From positions 1-45,401 of the forward strand of contig PAKY01000107.1 of NCBI GenBank assembly GCA_002706885.1: 45,401 bases of DNA. The letters are read 5' to 3'. This DNA comes from Phycisphaerae bacterium (GTDB lineage Bacteria > Planctomycetota > Phycisphaerae > Phycisphaerales > UBA1924). Numbering within the stretch: the first letter of the stretch is position 1; the number at the start of each line of letters is the position of its first letter. Positions 31,922 through 40,811 of this stretch are shown here, piece after piece. Made by a program: the position numbers and the translations under genes. Under the pieces are notes generated by a model, which saw nothing but the letters and a program-made list of their open reading frames with translations, was not told the origin of the DNA and searched no databases.

Positions 31922-33154
31922 GTGAGCGTTCAGAAGCGGCTCTTTGGAGAGCCGGGTATCGATTTTGATGGTGAGAGCGTCGCGCAGCTCGATCAGGCCT
32001 GTGCGCTACCGATCGCGGTTGGCGGCGCCCTTATGCCGGATGCGCATGTTGGATACGGGCTGCCGATCGGTGGCGTGCTCGCGACGGAGAACACGGTGAT
32101 TCCCTACGCCGTTGGCGTGGATATCGCGTGCAGGGTCAAGCTCAGTGTGTTTGACATGCCGGCGGCCGTGCTTGACGACGAGCGTGGCCGCGATCGACTT
32201 GCGGACGCGATCGAGACGGAGACACGGTTTGGTGTCGGCGCGAGCTTTGCCGGCCGAGGCCGGCGGTCGGACGTCGGACCGCGGTCGCACGCAGTGATGG
32301 ACGAGGATTGGTCCGTGTCGCCTGTCACGCTGCGCCTGAAGGACAAGGCGCACGCCCAGTTGGGCACGAGCGGGTCGGGAAACCACTTCGTCGAGTTTGG
32401 AACGCTGACGGTCGAAGAGTCTGACGGGCTCTCGCCGCTCGGTATGCCGCCCGGCGTCTATCTCGCGCTCTTGAGCCATTCGGGTAGCCGAGGCGTCGGC
32501 GCTTCGGTTTGTGATCACTACAGCAAACTCGCGATGAGCGAGCATCCGGAGCTTGAGGGAGCGCCGAAGCGGCTTGCGTGGCTCGATCTCGACTCCGAGG
32601 CGGGGCAGGAGTACTGGAACGCGATGAACCTGATGGGCTCATATGCCTCGGCGAACCACGCGTGCATCCATGACAGCATCGTCGAGCATCTCGGGGCAAG
32701 GGTCATCGGCGGCGTGGAGAACCACCACAACTTCGCGTGGAAGGAGACGCACGACTTTGGCGACGGACACGGACCTCGCGAGGTGGTCGTCCATCGGAAA
32801 GGCGCGACTCCGGCGGGTATTGGCACGCTCGGCGTGATCCCGGGGTCGATGGCCCAGCCGGGGTACGTCGTGGTGGGCAAGGGCGGCGCAGGATCAATCG
32901 ACTCGGCGGCGCACGGCGCCGGGCGCGTGATGAGCCGATCGAAGGCGAAGAAGACGCACCGTTGGGCGGACGTCCGACCCATGCTCGACCGGGTGGGCGT
33001 CACGCTGCTTTCTGCGGGCATCGATGAGAACCCGCTCGTCTACAAGCAGATCGAGCAGGTCATGGCCCGCCAGGCCGACCTCGTCGAAGTAATCGCCCGG
33101 TTCGATCCGCGTCTGGTGAAGATGGCGCCGGAAGGCGAGCGAGCGGAAGACTAA
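31922..33154 (+). CDS. rtcB: RtcB-family RNA ligase
   Basis: RtcB joins RNA 2',3'-cyclic-phosphate or 3'-phosphate ends to 5'-OH ends using GTP and manganese. The GTG at 31922 has an excellent AAAGGAG upstream. The 410-residue length matches short bacterial RtcB-like proteins. Seen: MPDAHVGYGLPIGGVLA, GVDIACRV (metal ligands Asp67 and Cys70), SGSGNHFVEFG, LLSHSGSRGVG, ENHHNFAWKE, and AHGAGRVMSRS, in which His331 is at the position guanylylated in E. coli and human RtcB. All key residues are present, so the protein is probably active. No archease or rtcR/rtcA gene is adjacent. It converges on mscL across a hairpin at 33157-33185. Confidence 0.92.
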   Translation: MSVQKRLFGEPGIDFDGESVAQLDQACALPIAVGGALMPDAHVGYGLPIGGVLATENTVIPYAVGVDIACRVKLSVFDMPAAVLDDERGRDRLADAIETETRFGVGASFAGRGRRSDVGPRSHAVMDEDWSVSPVTLRLKDKAHAQLGTSGSGNHFVEFGTLTVEESDGLSPLGMPPGVYLALLSHSGSRGVGASVCDHYSKLAMSEHPELEGAPKRLAWLDLDSEAGQEYWNAMNLMGSYASANHACIHDSIVEHLGARVIGGVENHHNFAWKETHDFGDGHGPREVVVHRKGATPAGIGTLGVIPGSMAQPGYVVVGKGGAGSIDSAAHGAGRVMSRSKAKKTHRWADVRPMLDRVGVTLLSAGIDENPLVYKQIEQVMARQADLVEVIARFDPRLVKMAPEGERAED

Positions 33155-33156
33155 AG

Positions 33157-33185
33157 GCCGCGGGGCGGGGCGACCGCCCTGCGGC
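33157..33185. terminator. GC-rich hairpin between convergent rtcB and mscL
   Basis: GCCGCGGGGCGG and CCGCCCTGCGGC pair over 12 bp (one G-T) around GGCGA. It is placed as a shared terminator for two convergent genes but lacks a T run on either side. Confidence 0.55.
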
Positions 33186-33218
33186 AATTCAAACTGTCGA
33201 TGCCGCGATCCGTGGCGC

Positions 33219-33671
33219 CTAGGCCTGCTTCCTCAGCAGGTCCCGGATTTCCGTGAGCAGGACGATGTCGGCGGGAGCGGGAGCGTCAGCCGGAGGCGCT
33301 GCTTCCTGACGGTGTTCCATCGCCTTGCGAGCCTTGTTCATGGCCTTGATCAGGATGAACAACGCGATCGCCACAAAGATGAAGTTGATCAGGACGTTAA
33401 CAAGCTCGCCCCAGTAAATCGCGACCTCCGGGCGGGCCGCGGTGACGATCGCTCCGCCTTCGCCGATGGCCTCCGGGATCGCTTTGGCGAGGATGACCTT
33501 CTTGTCGGCGAAGTCGATCCCGCCCATAGCGTACCCGAGAGGCGGCATGAGCACCTTGTCGACAAGGGTGCTGACGACCCGGCCGAACGCGGCGCCGATG
33601 ATCACGCCGACGGCGAGATCCACCACATTGCCACGCATCGCGAAGTCACGAAATTCCTTCATCACGCCCAT
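33219..33671 (-). CDS. mscL: Large-conductance mechanosensitive channel
   Basis: MscL opens under membrane tension to release solutes during osmotic downshock. The ATG at 33671 (150 aa) has AAAGGA 5 bases upstream. The N-terminal MKEFRDFAMRGNVVDLAVGV and the first transmembrane helix VVDLAVGVIIGAAFGRVVST are typical, followed by a periplasmic loop, the second helix (LINFIFVAIALFILIKAMNK) and a cytoplasmic C-terminal helix (VLLTEIRDLL). It is slightly longer than the E. coli protein (136) in the loop and linker. TACGCT at 33704-33709 is a good -10. It overlaps no neighbour and appears monocistronic. Confidence 0.96.
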   Translation of the reverse strand: MGVMKEFRDFAMRGNVVDLAVGVIIGAAFGRVVSTLVDKVLMPPLGYAMGGIDFADKKVILAKAIPEAIGEGGAIVTAARPEVAIYWGELVNVLINFIFVAIALFILIKAMNKARKAMEHRQEAAPPADAPAPADIVLLTEIRDLLRKQA

Positions 33672-33703
33672 CGCGGTCCTTTCGAAGTCGGTTGTGACCG
33701 AAG

Positions 33704-33709
33704 AGCGTA
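33704..33709 (-). promoter_or_regulatory. -10 hexamer TACGCT upstream of mscL
   Basis: On the minus strand TACGCT would start transcription near 33697, 26 bases before the mscL ATG. The -35 region has no recognisable hexamer. Confidence 0.4.
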
Positions 33710-33727
33710 CCGCGGATCCTGGACGGA

Positions 33728-34393
33728 TCACGGGACCGGGCGGCCGGCGTCCAGGACCCCATCACGGAGGGTCAGGACGCGAGACGCGATCGCGTCGGCG
33801 TCGAGCCGGTCGTGGGTGACGATGAGAGCGGTGGCCTTTCGCTCACGGAGCCATCCACCGAGCAGGTCGCGGAGTTCGGTCCTCAGCGACTCGTCAAGGC
33901 TGGAGAGCGGCTCGTCCATCAGGAGGATCGCCGGGTCGGCGACGAGCGCTCGGCCGATCGATGCGCGACGGCGCTGCCCACCGGAAACAGCGCCGGGCTT
34001 GCGGCGGAGCAGGTCGGAGATCTGGAGCAGACTCGCGATCTCGGCCACCCGGCGTCGCCGTTCGACGCCCGCGATACCCCGGCGGGCGAGCGGCAGAGCG
34101 ATGTTGTCGCCGAGCGTGAGGTGTGGGTAGAGGGCGTCATCCTGGGGAACAAGCCCCACGCCACGGCGATGCGGCGCAACACGCGTCACGTCGGCGCCGT
34201 GAATCGCGATGGTTCCAGCGTCCGCACGATCGAGGCCGCAGATCAGCCGAAGGAGCGTCGTCTTTCCGGCGCCGGATGGGCCCATGATCGCGACCACCTC
34301 GCCCGAGACCATCGAAAGCTCCAAGCCTCTCAGGACGGGCCTCGAGCCGAAGCTCTTCATGAGCGATGTGAGAGCAAGCGCCGGTTCGGCCAT
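33728..34393 (-). CDS. Orphan ABC transporter ATP-binding protein
   Basis: This 221-residue ATPase has Walker A MGPSGAGKTTLLRL, Q-loop LVPQDDALYPHLT, signature VSGGQRRRASI, Walker B AILLMDEPLSSLD and the switch His in VTHDR. The sequence is closest to the N-terminal domain of sugar or polyamine importer ATPases (MalK/PotA type), but it lacks their C-terminal regulatory domain, and no permease or binding protein is in the window. A TAGTCT -10 at 34400-34405 lies 6 bases before the ATG, so the mRNA is probably leaderless and independent of the cbb3 operon that ends 19 bp upstream. Partner and substrate unknown. Confidence 0.88.
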   Translation of the reverse strand: MAEPALALTSLMKSFGSRPVLRGLELSMVSGEVVAIMGPSGAGKTTLLRLICGLDRADAGTIAIHGADVTRVAPHRRGVGLVPQDDALYPHLTLGDNIALPLARRGIAGVERRRRVAEIASLLQISDLLRRKPGAVSGGQRRRASIGRALVADPAILLMDEPLSSLDESLRTELRDLLGGWLRERKATALIVTHDRLDADAIASRVLTLRDGVLDAGRPVP

Positions 34394-34399
34394 GCAACG

Positions 34400-34405
34400 A
34401 GACTA
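34400..34405 (-). promoter_or_regulatory. -10 hexamer TAGTCT immediately before the orphan ABC ATPase
   Basis: On the minus strand TAGTCT stands 6 bases before the ATG at 34393, in the 19-bp gap after ccoS. Confidence 0.4.
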
Positions 34406-34412
34406 GCGGCGG

Positions 34413-34583
34413 CTACCGTTCCGAGCGAGTGGGCGGGACTGGCTGGTCGTCGTCGAAGACGGCGCGGATCGGAGGGGTATCGAGGTCATCAAACTGACCC
34501 GCTCGGACAGCGCGAATAAATGCCCAGACCGCCAGACCCGCGAGGACGAACGCCGCCGGGATCATCATCATGATGACGGTCAT
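34413..34583 (-). CDS. ccoS: Cytochrome oxidase cbb3 assembly protein CcoS
   Basis: This 56-residue protein is short and typical: one transmembrane helix (MMIPAAFVLAGLAVWAFIRA) followed by AVRAGQFDDLDTPPIRAVFD, which matches the family signature W...SGQFDDL..P..R.L.D. CcoS is needed for cofactor insertion into cbb3 oxidase. Its ATG overlaps the ccoI stop by 4 bases (34580-34583), implying translational coupling. It is the last gene of the cbb3 operon. Confidence 0.93.
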   Translation of the reverse strand: MTVIMMMIPAAFVLAGLAVWAFIRAVRAGQFDDLDTPPIRAVFDDDQPVPPTRSER

Positions 34584-37063
34584 CGGATCGCCTCCCTGCC
34601 GACCGCCGAGGCGCCCCCGCTTGCCGAGAGTGCGACGACGGTGATCGAGCTCAAGGGCATGAGCACAGCCGCGAGGAGCGGATGAACGAGCCCCACCACC
34701 GCGAGCGACGCGGCGATCGCGTTGTAACCAAGCGACGCGGCGAGACAGAGCGTGATCCGCCGCCTCGCCCATCCCCCCGCACGGATGAGTTCGAGCAGCG
34801 GCGCGACGCCCGGACGCGAGATCGATACGTCCGCGGCCTGAAGGCTCGCCTCCGCGCCGCCGTGCATCGCGACGCCCACATCGGCAGCGGCGAGGGCTGC
34901 GGCGTCATTCACGCCGTCCCCGAGCATGACGACCGGACGCGACCCCGAGGAGAGCTCCTCGCGAACCCGCTCCAGCTTGCGTTCGGGCGATACCCCCGCC
35001 TCGCTCGCGTTTGCCGGGATGTCCAGAAACTCCGCTACACGATCGACGTGCTCCCGCCGATCCCCCGAGACGATCGCAAGGAGCCAGCCCTCGCTACGGA
35101 GGTGGTCAATGACCGAGGGAGCGTCGGGGCGGACCTCGTCACCGCGAAGGGCGTATCCCGCGACGACAGCCGCACCACGCCCGACCAGCACAGGATGGGC
35201 GCCAGCCGCTGCTTGCTCGTCAGCCCAGACTCGAATACTGGGCGGAGCCGCGATCGCCTCGTCGTCCATCAACTCGAGTGTGCCAACCGCCACGCGTTCG
35301 CCGCCGACGAATCCAACCACGCCGCGTCCGCCGATCTGGCGAACGTCCGACGCGGTGAGCCCCTCGTCGTACTCGGCGAATCCGTCCACCAACGCTTCGG
35401 CCACGCGGTGCGACGCTTCGCGCTCCACGGCGACAACGCTTGGCGCGACGGTCTCGTCGCCGATGCGATCGATGATCCCCAGACCGGAGACCGTGAGCGT
35501 CCCGGTCTTGTCGAGCAGGAGCGTACCGGCGTGAGCGAGCTTCTCGAGAGCATCACCGCCGCGAACGAGGACACCGCGCCGGGCGAGACGCCCGATCGTC
35601 GCGGTCAGGACCAGCGGCGTTGCGAGGCCGAGAGCACATGGGCAACTCACGATGAGCAGCGCAGCGGCATGATCGACGGCGCGCGTCGGTTCGATGAAGA
35701 GCCAGACGACGAGCGTGGCAACCGCGAGTATCGAAACGACTATTACAAAGTACCCGGCGATCCGGTCCGCTCGCTGCACGATCTTGGAACGCTGCGATGA
35801 GGCATCGGCGACGAGGCGCATGAGGCGAGCCACGCGGGTGTCCTCCCCCGTCGCCTGGGCCTCGACGCGGATCGTGCCGCCGACGTTCACCGCCCCCGCA
35901 ATCACGCGGTCGCCCGTGACGACGTTCCGCGGCCTCGACTCTCCCGAGACGAGCGCCTCATCGACCGACCCGGTCTCAGACAGCAGTATGCCGTCCACCG
36001 CGAGCGTTTCGCCGCTGCGGGCCTCGATGACGTCGCCCGCCGAGAGATCGTCGCTCAGGACGGTCACAACGGCGCCGTCTGAACCGACCCGGCGCGCCGT
36101 CCGCGGGGTGGTCGTGAAGAGAAGCTCGATGGCGTCGGCGGCGCGTCGCTGCTGGGCGTGCTGGATCCAGCGACCGACGAGAAGCAGGAACACGAGCACC
36201 GTGAGCGAATCGAAATAGATCTCGCCGGCGCCCCGAATCGTGTTCGCAACCCCCCAGACGCCGCCCACGAACAGCGCCAGCGCGATCGGGAGATCCAGGT
36301 GCGGCGCCCGCGTCCGTAGCGCGGCGATCGCGCCTCGGAAGAACACGCGTCCGGGCCAGGCGAGTGAGATGACACCGAGGACGGCGCTCGCGACGCGGAA
36401 CAGCGTCTCGAACTCTCTCGATATTCCCTGGAAGACGCCGGCGTATTGCGGCAGCGCGAGGAGCATTACGTTCCCCGCGATCGCTCCCGCAACACCAATA
36501 CGGATCAGATGTTCGCGATCCTCACGCCGTCGAGATTCCTCGCCGCCGTTCGCCTTCGGCGCCTGTGATGGGTAACCGAGACTGTCGAGGGCGCGAGCGA
36601 TCGATGAGAGCGAGGTTGCCGCAGGGTCCCATGTGATGGTCGCGAGCGCTCGACGGAAGTCGAGCCGCGTTCCCACGACGCCGGGCGTAACGCGATTCAC
36701 CCGTTCGACGAGCCAAACGCACGCGGCACAGTGCACGCCTCGGAGCTGGATCGTCGCGCACATTCGTCCGTCGGGCGCCGGCTTCGCGTGGGCGCCGAGG
36801 AACACGTCGCTGTCGTACTCCTCGTAGGCGGCGTCGGTGGTGGTGACCGGCACGCCGCTCTCGCCGACGGCCTCCCGCACGCGGTAGTACGCCTCAAGCC
36901 CGCTTCCACGAAGGATCCCGTAGACAGTCCGGCACCCGCCGCAACAGAACTGGTCCCCAGCGTTCATCTCGACCAGTCCGGGCGGCACCGGCTCGCCGCA
37001 GTGTGCGCAGGCGACCCGATGGCTCGCGCGGTGCTCGGCCAAGCCGATAGCGACCTCCGTCAT
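34580..37063 (-). CDS. ccoI: Copper-translocating P-type ATPase CcoI
   Basis: CcoI (FixI, CopA2-type) moves copper across the inner membrane for the cbb3 oxidase CuB site. The ATG at 37063 (827 aa) has GGAGG 8 bases upstream. Domains in order: a Cys-rich N-terminus (CAHCGEPVP and FCCGGCRTVY), an HMA metal-binding domain with CAAC at residues 112-115, eight membrane helices, the membrane copper motif CPC at 474-476, the phosphorylated Asp518 in LLLDKTGTLTVSG, the HP motif near AGAHPVLV, and the hinge GDGVNDAAALAAADVGVAM. The start overlaps the SafE-like gene by 4 bases (37060-37063) and the end overlaps ccoS. All catalytic motifs are intact. Confidence 0.96.
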   Translation of the reverse strand: MTEVAIGLAEHRASHRVACAHCGEPVPPGLVEMNAGDQFCCGGCRTVYGILRGSGLEAYYRVREAVGESGVPVTTTDAAYEEYDSDVFLGAHAKPAPDGRMCATIQLRGVHCAACVWLVERVNRVTPGVVGTRLDFRRALATITWDPAATSLSSIARALDSLGYPSQAPKANGGEESRRREDREHLIRIGVAGAIAGNVMLLALPQYAGVFQGISREFETLFRVASAVLGVISLAWPGRVFFRGAIAALRTRAPHLDLPIALALFVGGVWGVANTIRGAGEIYFDSLTVLVFLLLVGRWIQHAQQRRAADAIELLFTTTPRTARRVGSDGAVVTVLSDDLSAGDVIEARSGETLAVDGILLSETGSVDEALVSGESRPRNVVTGDRVIAGAVNVGGTIRVEAQATGEDTRVARLMRLVADASSQRSKIVQRADRIAGYFVIVVSILAVATLVVWLFIEPTRAVDHAAALLIVSCPCALGLATPLVLTATIGRLARRGVLVRGGDALEKLAHAGTLLLDKTGTLTVSGLGIIDRIGDETVAPSVVAVEREASHRVAEALVDGFAEYDEGLTASDVRQIGGRGVVGFVGGERVAVGTLELMDDEAIAAPPSIRVWADEQAAAGAHPVLVGRGAAVVAGYALRGDEVRPDAPSVIDHLRSEGWLLAIVSGDRREHVDRVAEFLDIPANASEAGVSPERKLERVREELSSGSRPVVMLGDGVNDAAALAAADVGVAMHGGAEASLQAADVSISRPGVAPLLELIRAGGWARRRITLCLAASLGYNAIAASLAVVGLVHPLLAAVLMPLSSITVVALSASGGASAVGREAIR

Positions 37064-37896
37064 GGCGCCGCCTCCGCCGAGCCTCGATGAATCGGTTCCG
37101 GGTTGCAGCACGGAAGGTCATCTGCCGAGATCGTGTGCACCTGCTGGATCGACGCCCGGATGGACGCCGGCTGCGACGCGATGGCCTCCGGATCCGCAAA
37201 CGTCGGCAACGAAACGCGACCGGTGGCGGTGAGAACGCCGAGCACGATCACGAGGCCCGCGGTGATCGCGGGCGCCCGTCGACGAAGCGGGCCTGTCAGC
37301 AACTGGAGTCCGAATCCGACGCTTCCCAGCATCGGGAGCGTCCCGGCCCAGAACGCGATCATCACGAAGGCGCCGAGGATCGGCGAGCCGACGCCGGCCG
37401 CGGCGATGGCAAAGGCGTAGAGCCATCCGCACGGCAGGGCCGGCGTCAGAAACCCGACCCCCCACGCCCGAGCGAGCGGCGGTAGCGAGAACGCGAAGCG
37501 GTGCAGCGATTCGACGAATCGCTGATACCGAGCGGGCAGACGCACACGGGCGCCGCCAACGCCCATGCCCAGATTGGCGCCAATCGCGACGAGGCCGAAC
37601 ACGATCATCGTCGCGCCGGCGACCGCCGCCGCCGGACGCTGCCACCCCGCAGAAAGCCCTGCGAAATCCACGGCGGCGCCGATCCATCCAGCGATCGCCC
37701 CGACGATCGCGTAACCGATCCCCCGACCCGCGTGATAGCCGACATGGAGCCGCCAGCGCCGCTCAAGCTTGCCGTCCGCTCCGACCGCGAACAGCGCCAG
37801 CCCGCCGCACATGCCAGCGCAGTGCGCGCTGCCAACGACGCTCGCGATAAGCACCGCGCCGAGGAGTGTCAGGATTTCAGCGAAGCTGCCTTCCAC
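37060..37896 (-). CDS. SafE/DsbD-like membrane protein of the cbb3 cluster
   Basis: A GTG at 37896 is chosen (278 aa): it has GAGG 5 bases or so upstream and starts just after the ccoH stop (14 bp gap). The protein has about six transmembrane helices and opens with VVGSAHCAGMCGGLALFAVG, the GxxHCxGMCG motif of the TauE/SafE-DsbD_2 group commonly found between ccoH and ccoI in cbb3 clusters. A possible role is copper or thiol handling during oxidase assembly, suggested by the paired Cys and position. The C-terminal tail contains another Cys pair (DLPCCNPE). Coupled to ccoI by ATGA overlap. Confidence 0.88.
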   Translation of the reverse strand: MEGSFAEILTLLGAVLIASVVGSAHCAGMCGGLALFAVGADGKLERRWRLHVGYHAGRGIGYAIVGAIAGWIGAAVDFAGLSAGWQRPAAAVAGATMIVFGLVAIGANLGMGVGGARVRLPARYQRFVESLHRFAFSLPPLARAWGVGFLTPALPCGWLYAFAIAAAGVGSPILGAFVMIAFWAGTLPMLGSVGFGLQLLTGPLRRRAPAITAGLVIVLGVLTATGRVSLPTFADPEAIASQPASIRASIQQVHTISADDLPCCNPEPIHRGSAEAAP

Positions 37897-37910
37897 GCCT
37901 GCCTCGACTT

Positions 37911-38408
37911 CTACCGCGATCCAATGAGTTCGATCGTCCGGGTCATGCTCGCGCTGACGGCATCTGCGTCGATCACCAGACGAACCTCCCAGAAGCCAGG
38001 CAGGTTCGTCGGCCAAGGGGACTCGTAGACTCCCGGCGCGGTCTCGGTGAACGCCAGATCACGACGATCGGTCGCAAACGCCTGATGGAACGCGACTCCA
38101 CGGAGAACCGCCCCGTCGATTACGGTCTCGTCATCACCTGTCAGCGCGATGCGGATCCTCGCGGCCTGGGGCCCGACGAACGACGTCTCGACATTCCAAC
38201 CCCGTTTCGAGATGTCAGGGCTCGCCGCACGCGCCGCGTCCCAGTCCACGGCGCGTTGGTAGTAGTCGCTCTCGACCGCCGGGGGGTTGCTCACCGCGGC
38301 GAAGACCGTCGTAAAGCACACGCCGACGTTGAACAGCAGCAGGCCGATGACGATCATCGGCCACTTCCGCCCTGCCTTCCGCTGTGCTCTCCGCACCTCA
38401 GGATCCAT
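37911..38408 (-). CDS. ccoH: FixH/CcoH family protein
   Basis: This 165-residue protein has one N-terminal membrane helix (WPMIVIGLLLFNVGVCFTTV) and a periplasmic beta domain, as in FixH/CcoH, which helps assemble cbb3 oxidase. SDYYQRAVDWD matches the family segment YY..a..yd. The ATG at 38408 has GGAGGAG 7 bases upstream, preferred over the upstream in-frame ATG at 38432. It sits 27 bp after ccoG and 14 bp before the SafE-like gene. Confidence 0.9.
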   Translation of the reverse strand: MDPEVRRAQRKAGRKWPMIVIGLLLFNVGVCFTTVFAAVSNPPAVESDYYQRAVDWDAARAASPDISKRGWNVETSFVGPQAARIRIALTGDDETVIDGAVLRGVAFHQAFATDRRDLAFTETAPGVYESPWPTNLPGFWEVRLVIDADAVSASMTRTIELIGSR

Positions 38409-38435
38409 CGTCACGCTCCTCCGGATGATCATCCG

Positions 38436-39893
38436 TCAGTCTTCCGACCGCTGCGACGGTCCGAGCAATCGATACTGTCTCACGGCTCGGAACGCCTCGC
38501 CATCGCTGACCTCGATGCCGACGACGATCGCTCCATCGCTCCCCGCGAACACCGAAGGATCCGCGACGAGGCGAGCCGCTTCACTACGCGTTTCGCCAGG
38601 CCCCACCTCGATCCCTGCCTCCGGGACCCCCTCCACCGCGACGCCCTCTGCAAGGCTCCTGACACCGAAGGCGTGAGGCTCTCTCGTGCGGTTGTGCACC
38701 CGAACTCGGATCTGGTTCGCCACCACCCCGGAATCCATGACGTAGTACGGAAGCCCCTTGCCGCGGATCAGCAGCACCTCGGCGTCCTGCTTCGTCGCGA
38801 CGAGCGTCGCGATCGATACACCGAGTGTCAGCAGAATCAGCGGGTACAGGACAACCCGGGGGCGGAAGAACCTCTGGCGGCCTGTCGCAAGCGATTCCTG
38901 GGAGCTGTAGCGGATCAACCCCGGCGCCCGACCGATCTTCGCCATGACCGAGTTGCACGCGTCGATGCAAGCGGCGCAGTGGATGCACTCAAGCTGAAGC
39001 CCGTCGCGGATATCGATGCCCGTCGGGCACACCTGCACGCACTTGGTGCAGTCGACGCAGTCACCATTGACCGTCAGTTCGACGGGCGCGGCGTCCGGCG
39101 AGCGGTCGGTCGTCGGTGTCGGTCGACGGGGCGACATCTTCCCGCGAGGCTCGCCCCGCTTGCGGTCATAGCCGACGATCAGGCTCTGCTTGTCCAGCAT
39201 CACGCTCTGAAACCGGCCGTAAGGACAGGCCACAATGCAGAGCTGTTCACGGAAGAACGCGAAGTCGACCATCATCGCGACCGTCACGCCTGCGACGACC
39301 CCAAACCCCATCGGGTGGACCCACGGCCAGTCGCTCACCCAGTGAAGCAGCGTGCGGGACTCGACGAAGTACCCGAGGAAGGTGTTGGCGAGCACGAAGC
39401 AGCACGCGAGCATCACCACCAGCCGAAGGATCGCCCGTGCGCCGCGCGGCATCGCCGCGATGGCGCAGAGGAAGCCCGTCTTGTGGGTCTTGCCGTCGAA
39501 CACACGGTCGAGCGGGCGGAACAGAAAATCGAGATACACAGTCTGAGGACACGCCCAGCCGCACCACACGCGGCCGACCAACGCCGTGAGAAGAAACACC
39601 GTCACGAAGATCGACACGACGCTGAGCGCAAGCAGCAGCGTATCGGTCCTCACAAACGTCATCCCGAACAGCGTGAACTCGCCCGCGCCGATGTCGAGTA
39701 AAAAGGCCTGGCGCCCGTCGATGTAGATGTGTGGGAGCGTGACGAAGATCGCGATGAGGATCCAGCCCACGACCCGCCGCCGCTTCCAGAGCGGACCCTT
39801 CACGAGCCTGGGATTCAGCCAGCGTCGTGAGCCGTCGGCGTTCAGCGTCGAGAGGACGCGTTCCGGGGATTCGAGTACCGATGGCGCCGACAT
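38436..39893 (-). CDS. ccoG: Cytochrome c oxidase accessory protein CcoG
   Basis: CcoG (FixG, RdxA) is a membrane iron-sulfur protein reported to reduce copper for cbb3 assembly. The 485-residue protein begins with a cytoplasmic segment and about five helices. GRVWCGWACPQTVYLDF carries the CxxxCP motif. Two [4Fe-4S] motifs follow at about residues 275-315: CVDCTKCVQVCPTG and CIHCAACIDACNS. A periplasmic Ig-like domain (residues about 375-475) with NRTREPHAFGVRS ends the protein. GGAAGGAG is about 12 bases upstream of the ATG, a little far. It lies 48 bp after ccoP and 27 bp before ccoH. Confidence 0.96.
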   Translation of the reverse strand: MSAPSVLESPERVLSTLNADGSRRWLNPRLVKGPLWKRRRVVGWILIAIFVTLPHIYIDGRQAFLLDIGAGEFTLFGMTFVRTDTLLLALSVVSIFVTVFLLTALVGRVWCGWACPQTVYLDFLFRPLDRVFDGKTHKTGFLCAIAAMPRGARAILRLVVMLACCFVLANTFLGYFVESRTLLHWVSDWPWVHPMGFGVVAGVTVAMMVDFAFFREQLCIVACPYGRFQSVMLDKQSLIVGYDRKRGEPRGKMSPRRPTPTTDRSPDAAPVELTVNGDCVDCTKCVQVCPTGIDIRDGLQLECIHCAACIDACNSVMAKIGRAPGLIRYSSQESLATGRQRFFRPRVVLYPLILLTLGVSIATLVATKQDAEVLLIRGKGLPYYVMDSGVVANQIRVRVHNRTREPHAFGVRSLAEGVAVEGVPEAGIEVGPGETRSEAARLVADPSVFAGSDGAIVVGIEVSDGEAFRAVRQYRLLGPSQRSED

Positions 39894-39941
39894 GTCGTCA
39901 AACGACTCCTTCCGTGCCTCCGAGCGGGTCGCCCTCGTACG

Positions 39942-40811
39942 TCAGGCGCCGTCTTCCGCGGGCGGCTCGGGCCAGGGGGCGATCTCCACGCCCTCGGGCT
40001 CGCGACCACCGTCCACGAACGTCCCTCGGAGTGAGGCGACGTAGGCAGCGACGAGCGCGATCTCGTTCTCGCTCATGTCCGGACGCCCGGCCTTCGGCGG
40101 CATCAATGGCGGGAGGCCGTCATGAACAATCGTCGCGATCGAGGTCAGGTCCGTGATGTACTTGAAGCTCTCGTCCGTGAGGTTCTGGCCGAGACCGTTG
40201 AGCCCGCCCCCGTTCTCCCCGTGGCACTGCACGCAGGTCGCCTCGTACACCCCTCGCCCGGATGCAAGCCATGTCTCGGATCCCATGATCTTCAGGATCT
40301 TCTCCTCGCCGAGCGGAAGCGTCGCAAGTTCGGCGAACTGCGCCTGCTCCGCCTGCGCCACTGCCGAGGCGTGCCGATCGGGGAGCGAGCCGACGTACGG
40401 GCTGAAGTGATAGATCGCGAGATAGAACACGGCCCAGACCGCCGTGCCGATGAACAGCATGTGCCACCAACCGGGCGCCGGGTTGTCGTACTCCTGGATC
40501 CCATCGTAGTTGTGGCCGGTGAGTTCGTCCTTGACCTCGGGCTCGGGCGCGAGCATCGCGTGGCTCGCCGCGTGCGCGGCCCCCGCGACGAGGTCGCTCT
40601 CGTAGTGCTCACGCTGCATCGGCGGAAGCGAACGGAGCGACGCCTGGTAGGCCTTCGCGGCCTCCGCGTAGCGGAGCGCCGCCTCGTCGATCTCGACGCG
40701 GCAAGCCTCGAGCGCCTGGCGTTCCCGGTCAAGGTATGCCTCGTAACTGAGGACGCGTCGTGGCTCGTAGGCCCGGGCGGACTGAACGTCGGTGTCCTTT
40801 GAACTGATCAT
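39942..40811 (-). CDS. ccoP: cbb3 oxidase cytochrome c subunit CcoP, single haem, coiled-coil N-terminus
   Basis: CcoP passes electrons to the catalytic subunit. The 289-residue protein has an unusual N-terminal extension of about 90 residues, rich in Ala, Glu and Arg and probably helical or coiled coil (YEAYLDRERQALEACRVEI and following). Then comes the family segment YDGIQEYDNPAPGWW and one membrane helix (MLFIGTAVWAVFYLAIYHFS), and one cytochrome c domain with CVQCH and a Met ligand near LPPLMPPKAG. Proteobacterial CcoP has two haem-c sites; here only one CxxCH is present. The start overlaps ccoQ by 4 bases. Confidence 0.93.
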   Translation of the reverse strand: MISSKDTDVQSARAYEPRRVLSYEAYLDRERQALEACRVEIDEAALRYAEAAKAYQASLRSLPPMQREHYESDLVAGAAHAASHAMLAPEPEVKDELTGHNYDGIQEYDNPAPGWWHMLFIGTAVWAVFYLAIYHFSPYVGSLPDRHASAVAQAEQAQFAELATLPLGEEKILKIMGSETWLASGRGVYEATCVQCHGENGGGLNGLGQNLTDESFKYITDLTSIATIVHDGLPPLMPPKAGRPDMSENEIALVAAYVASLRGTFVDGGREPEGVEIAPWPEPPAEDGA

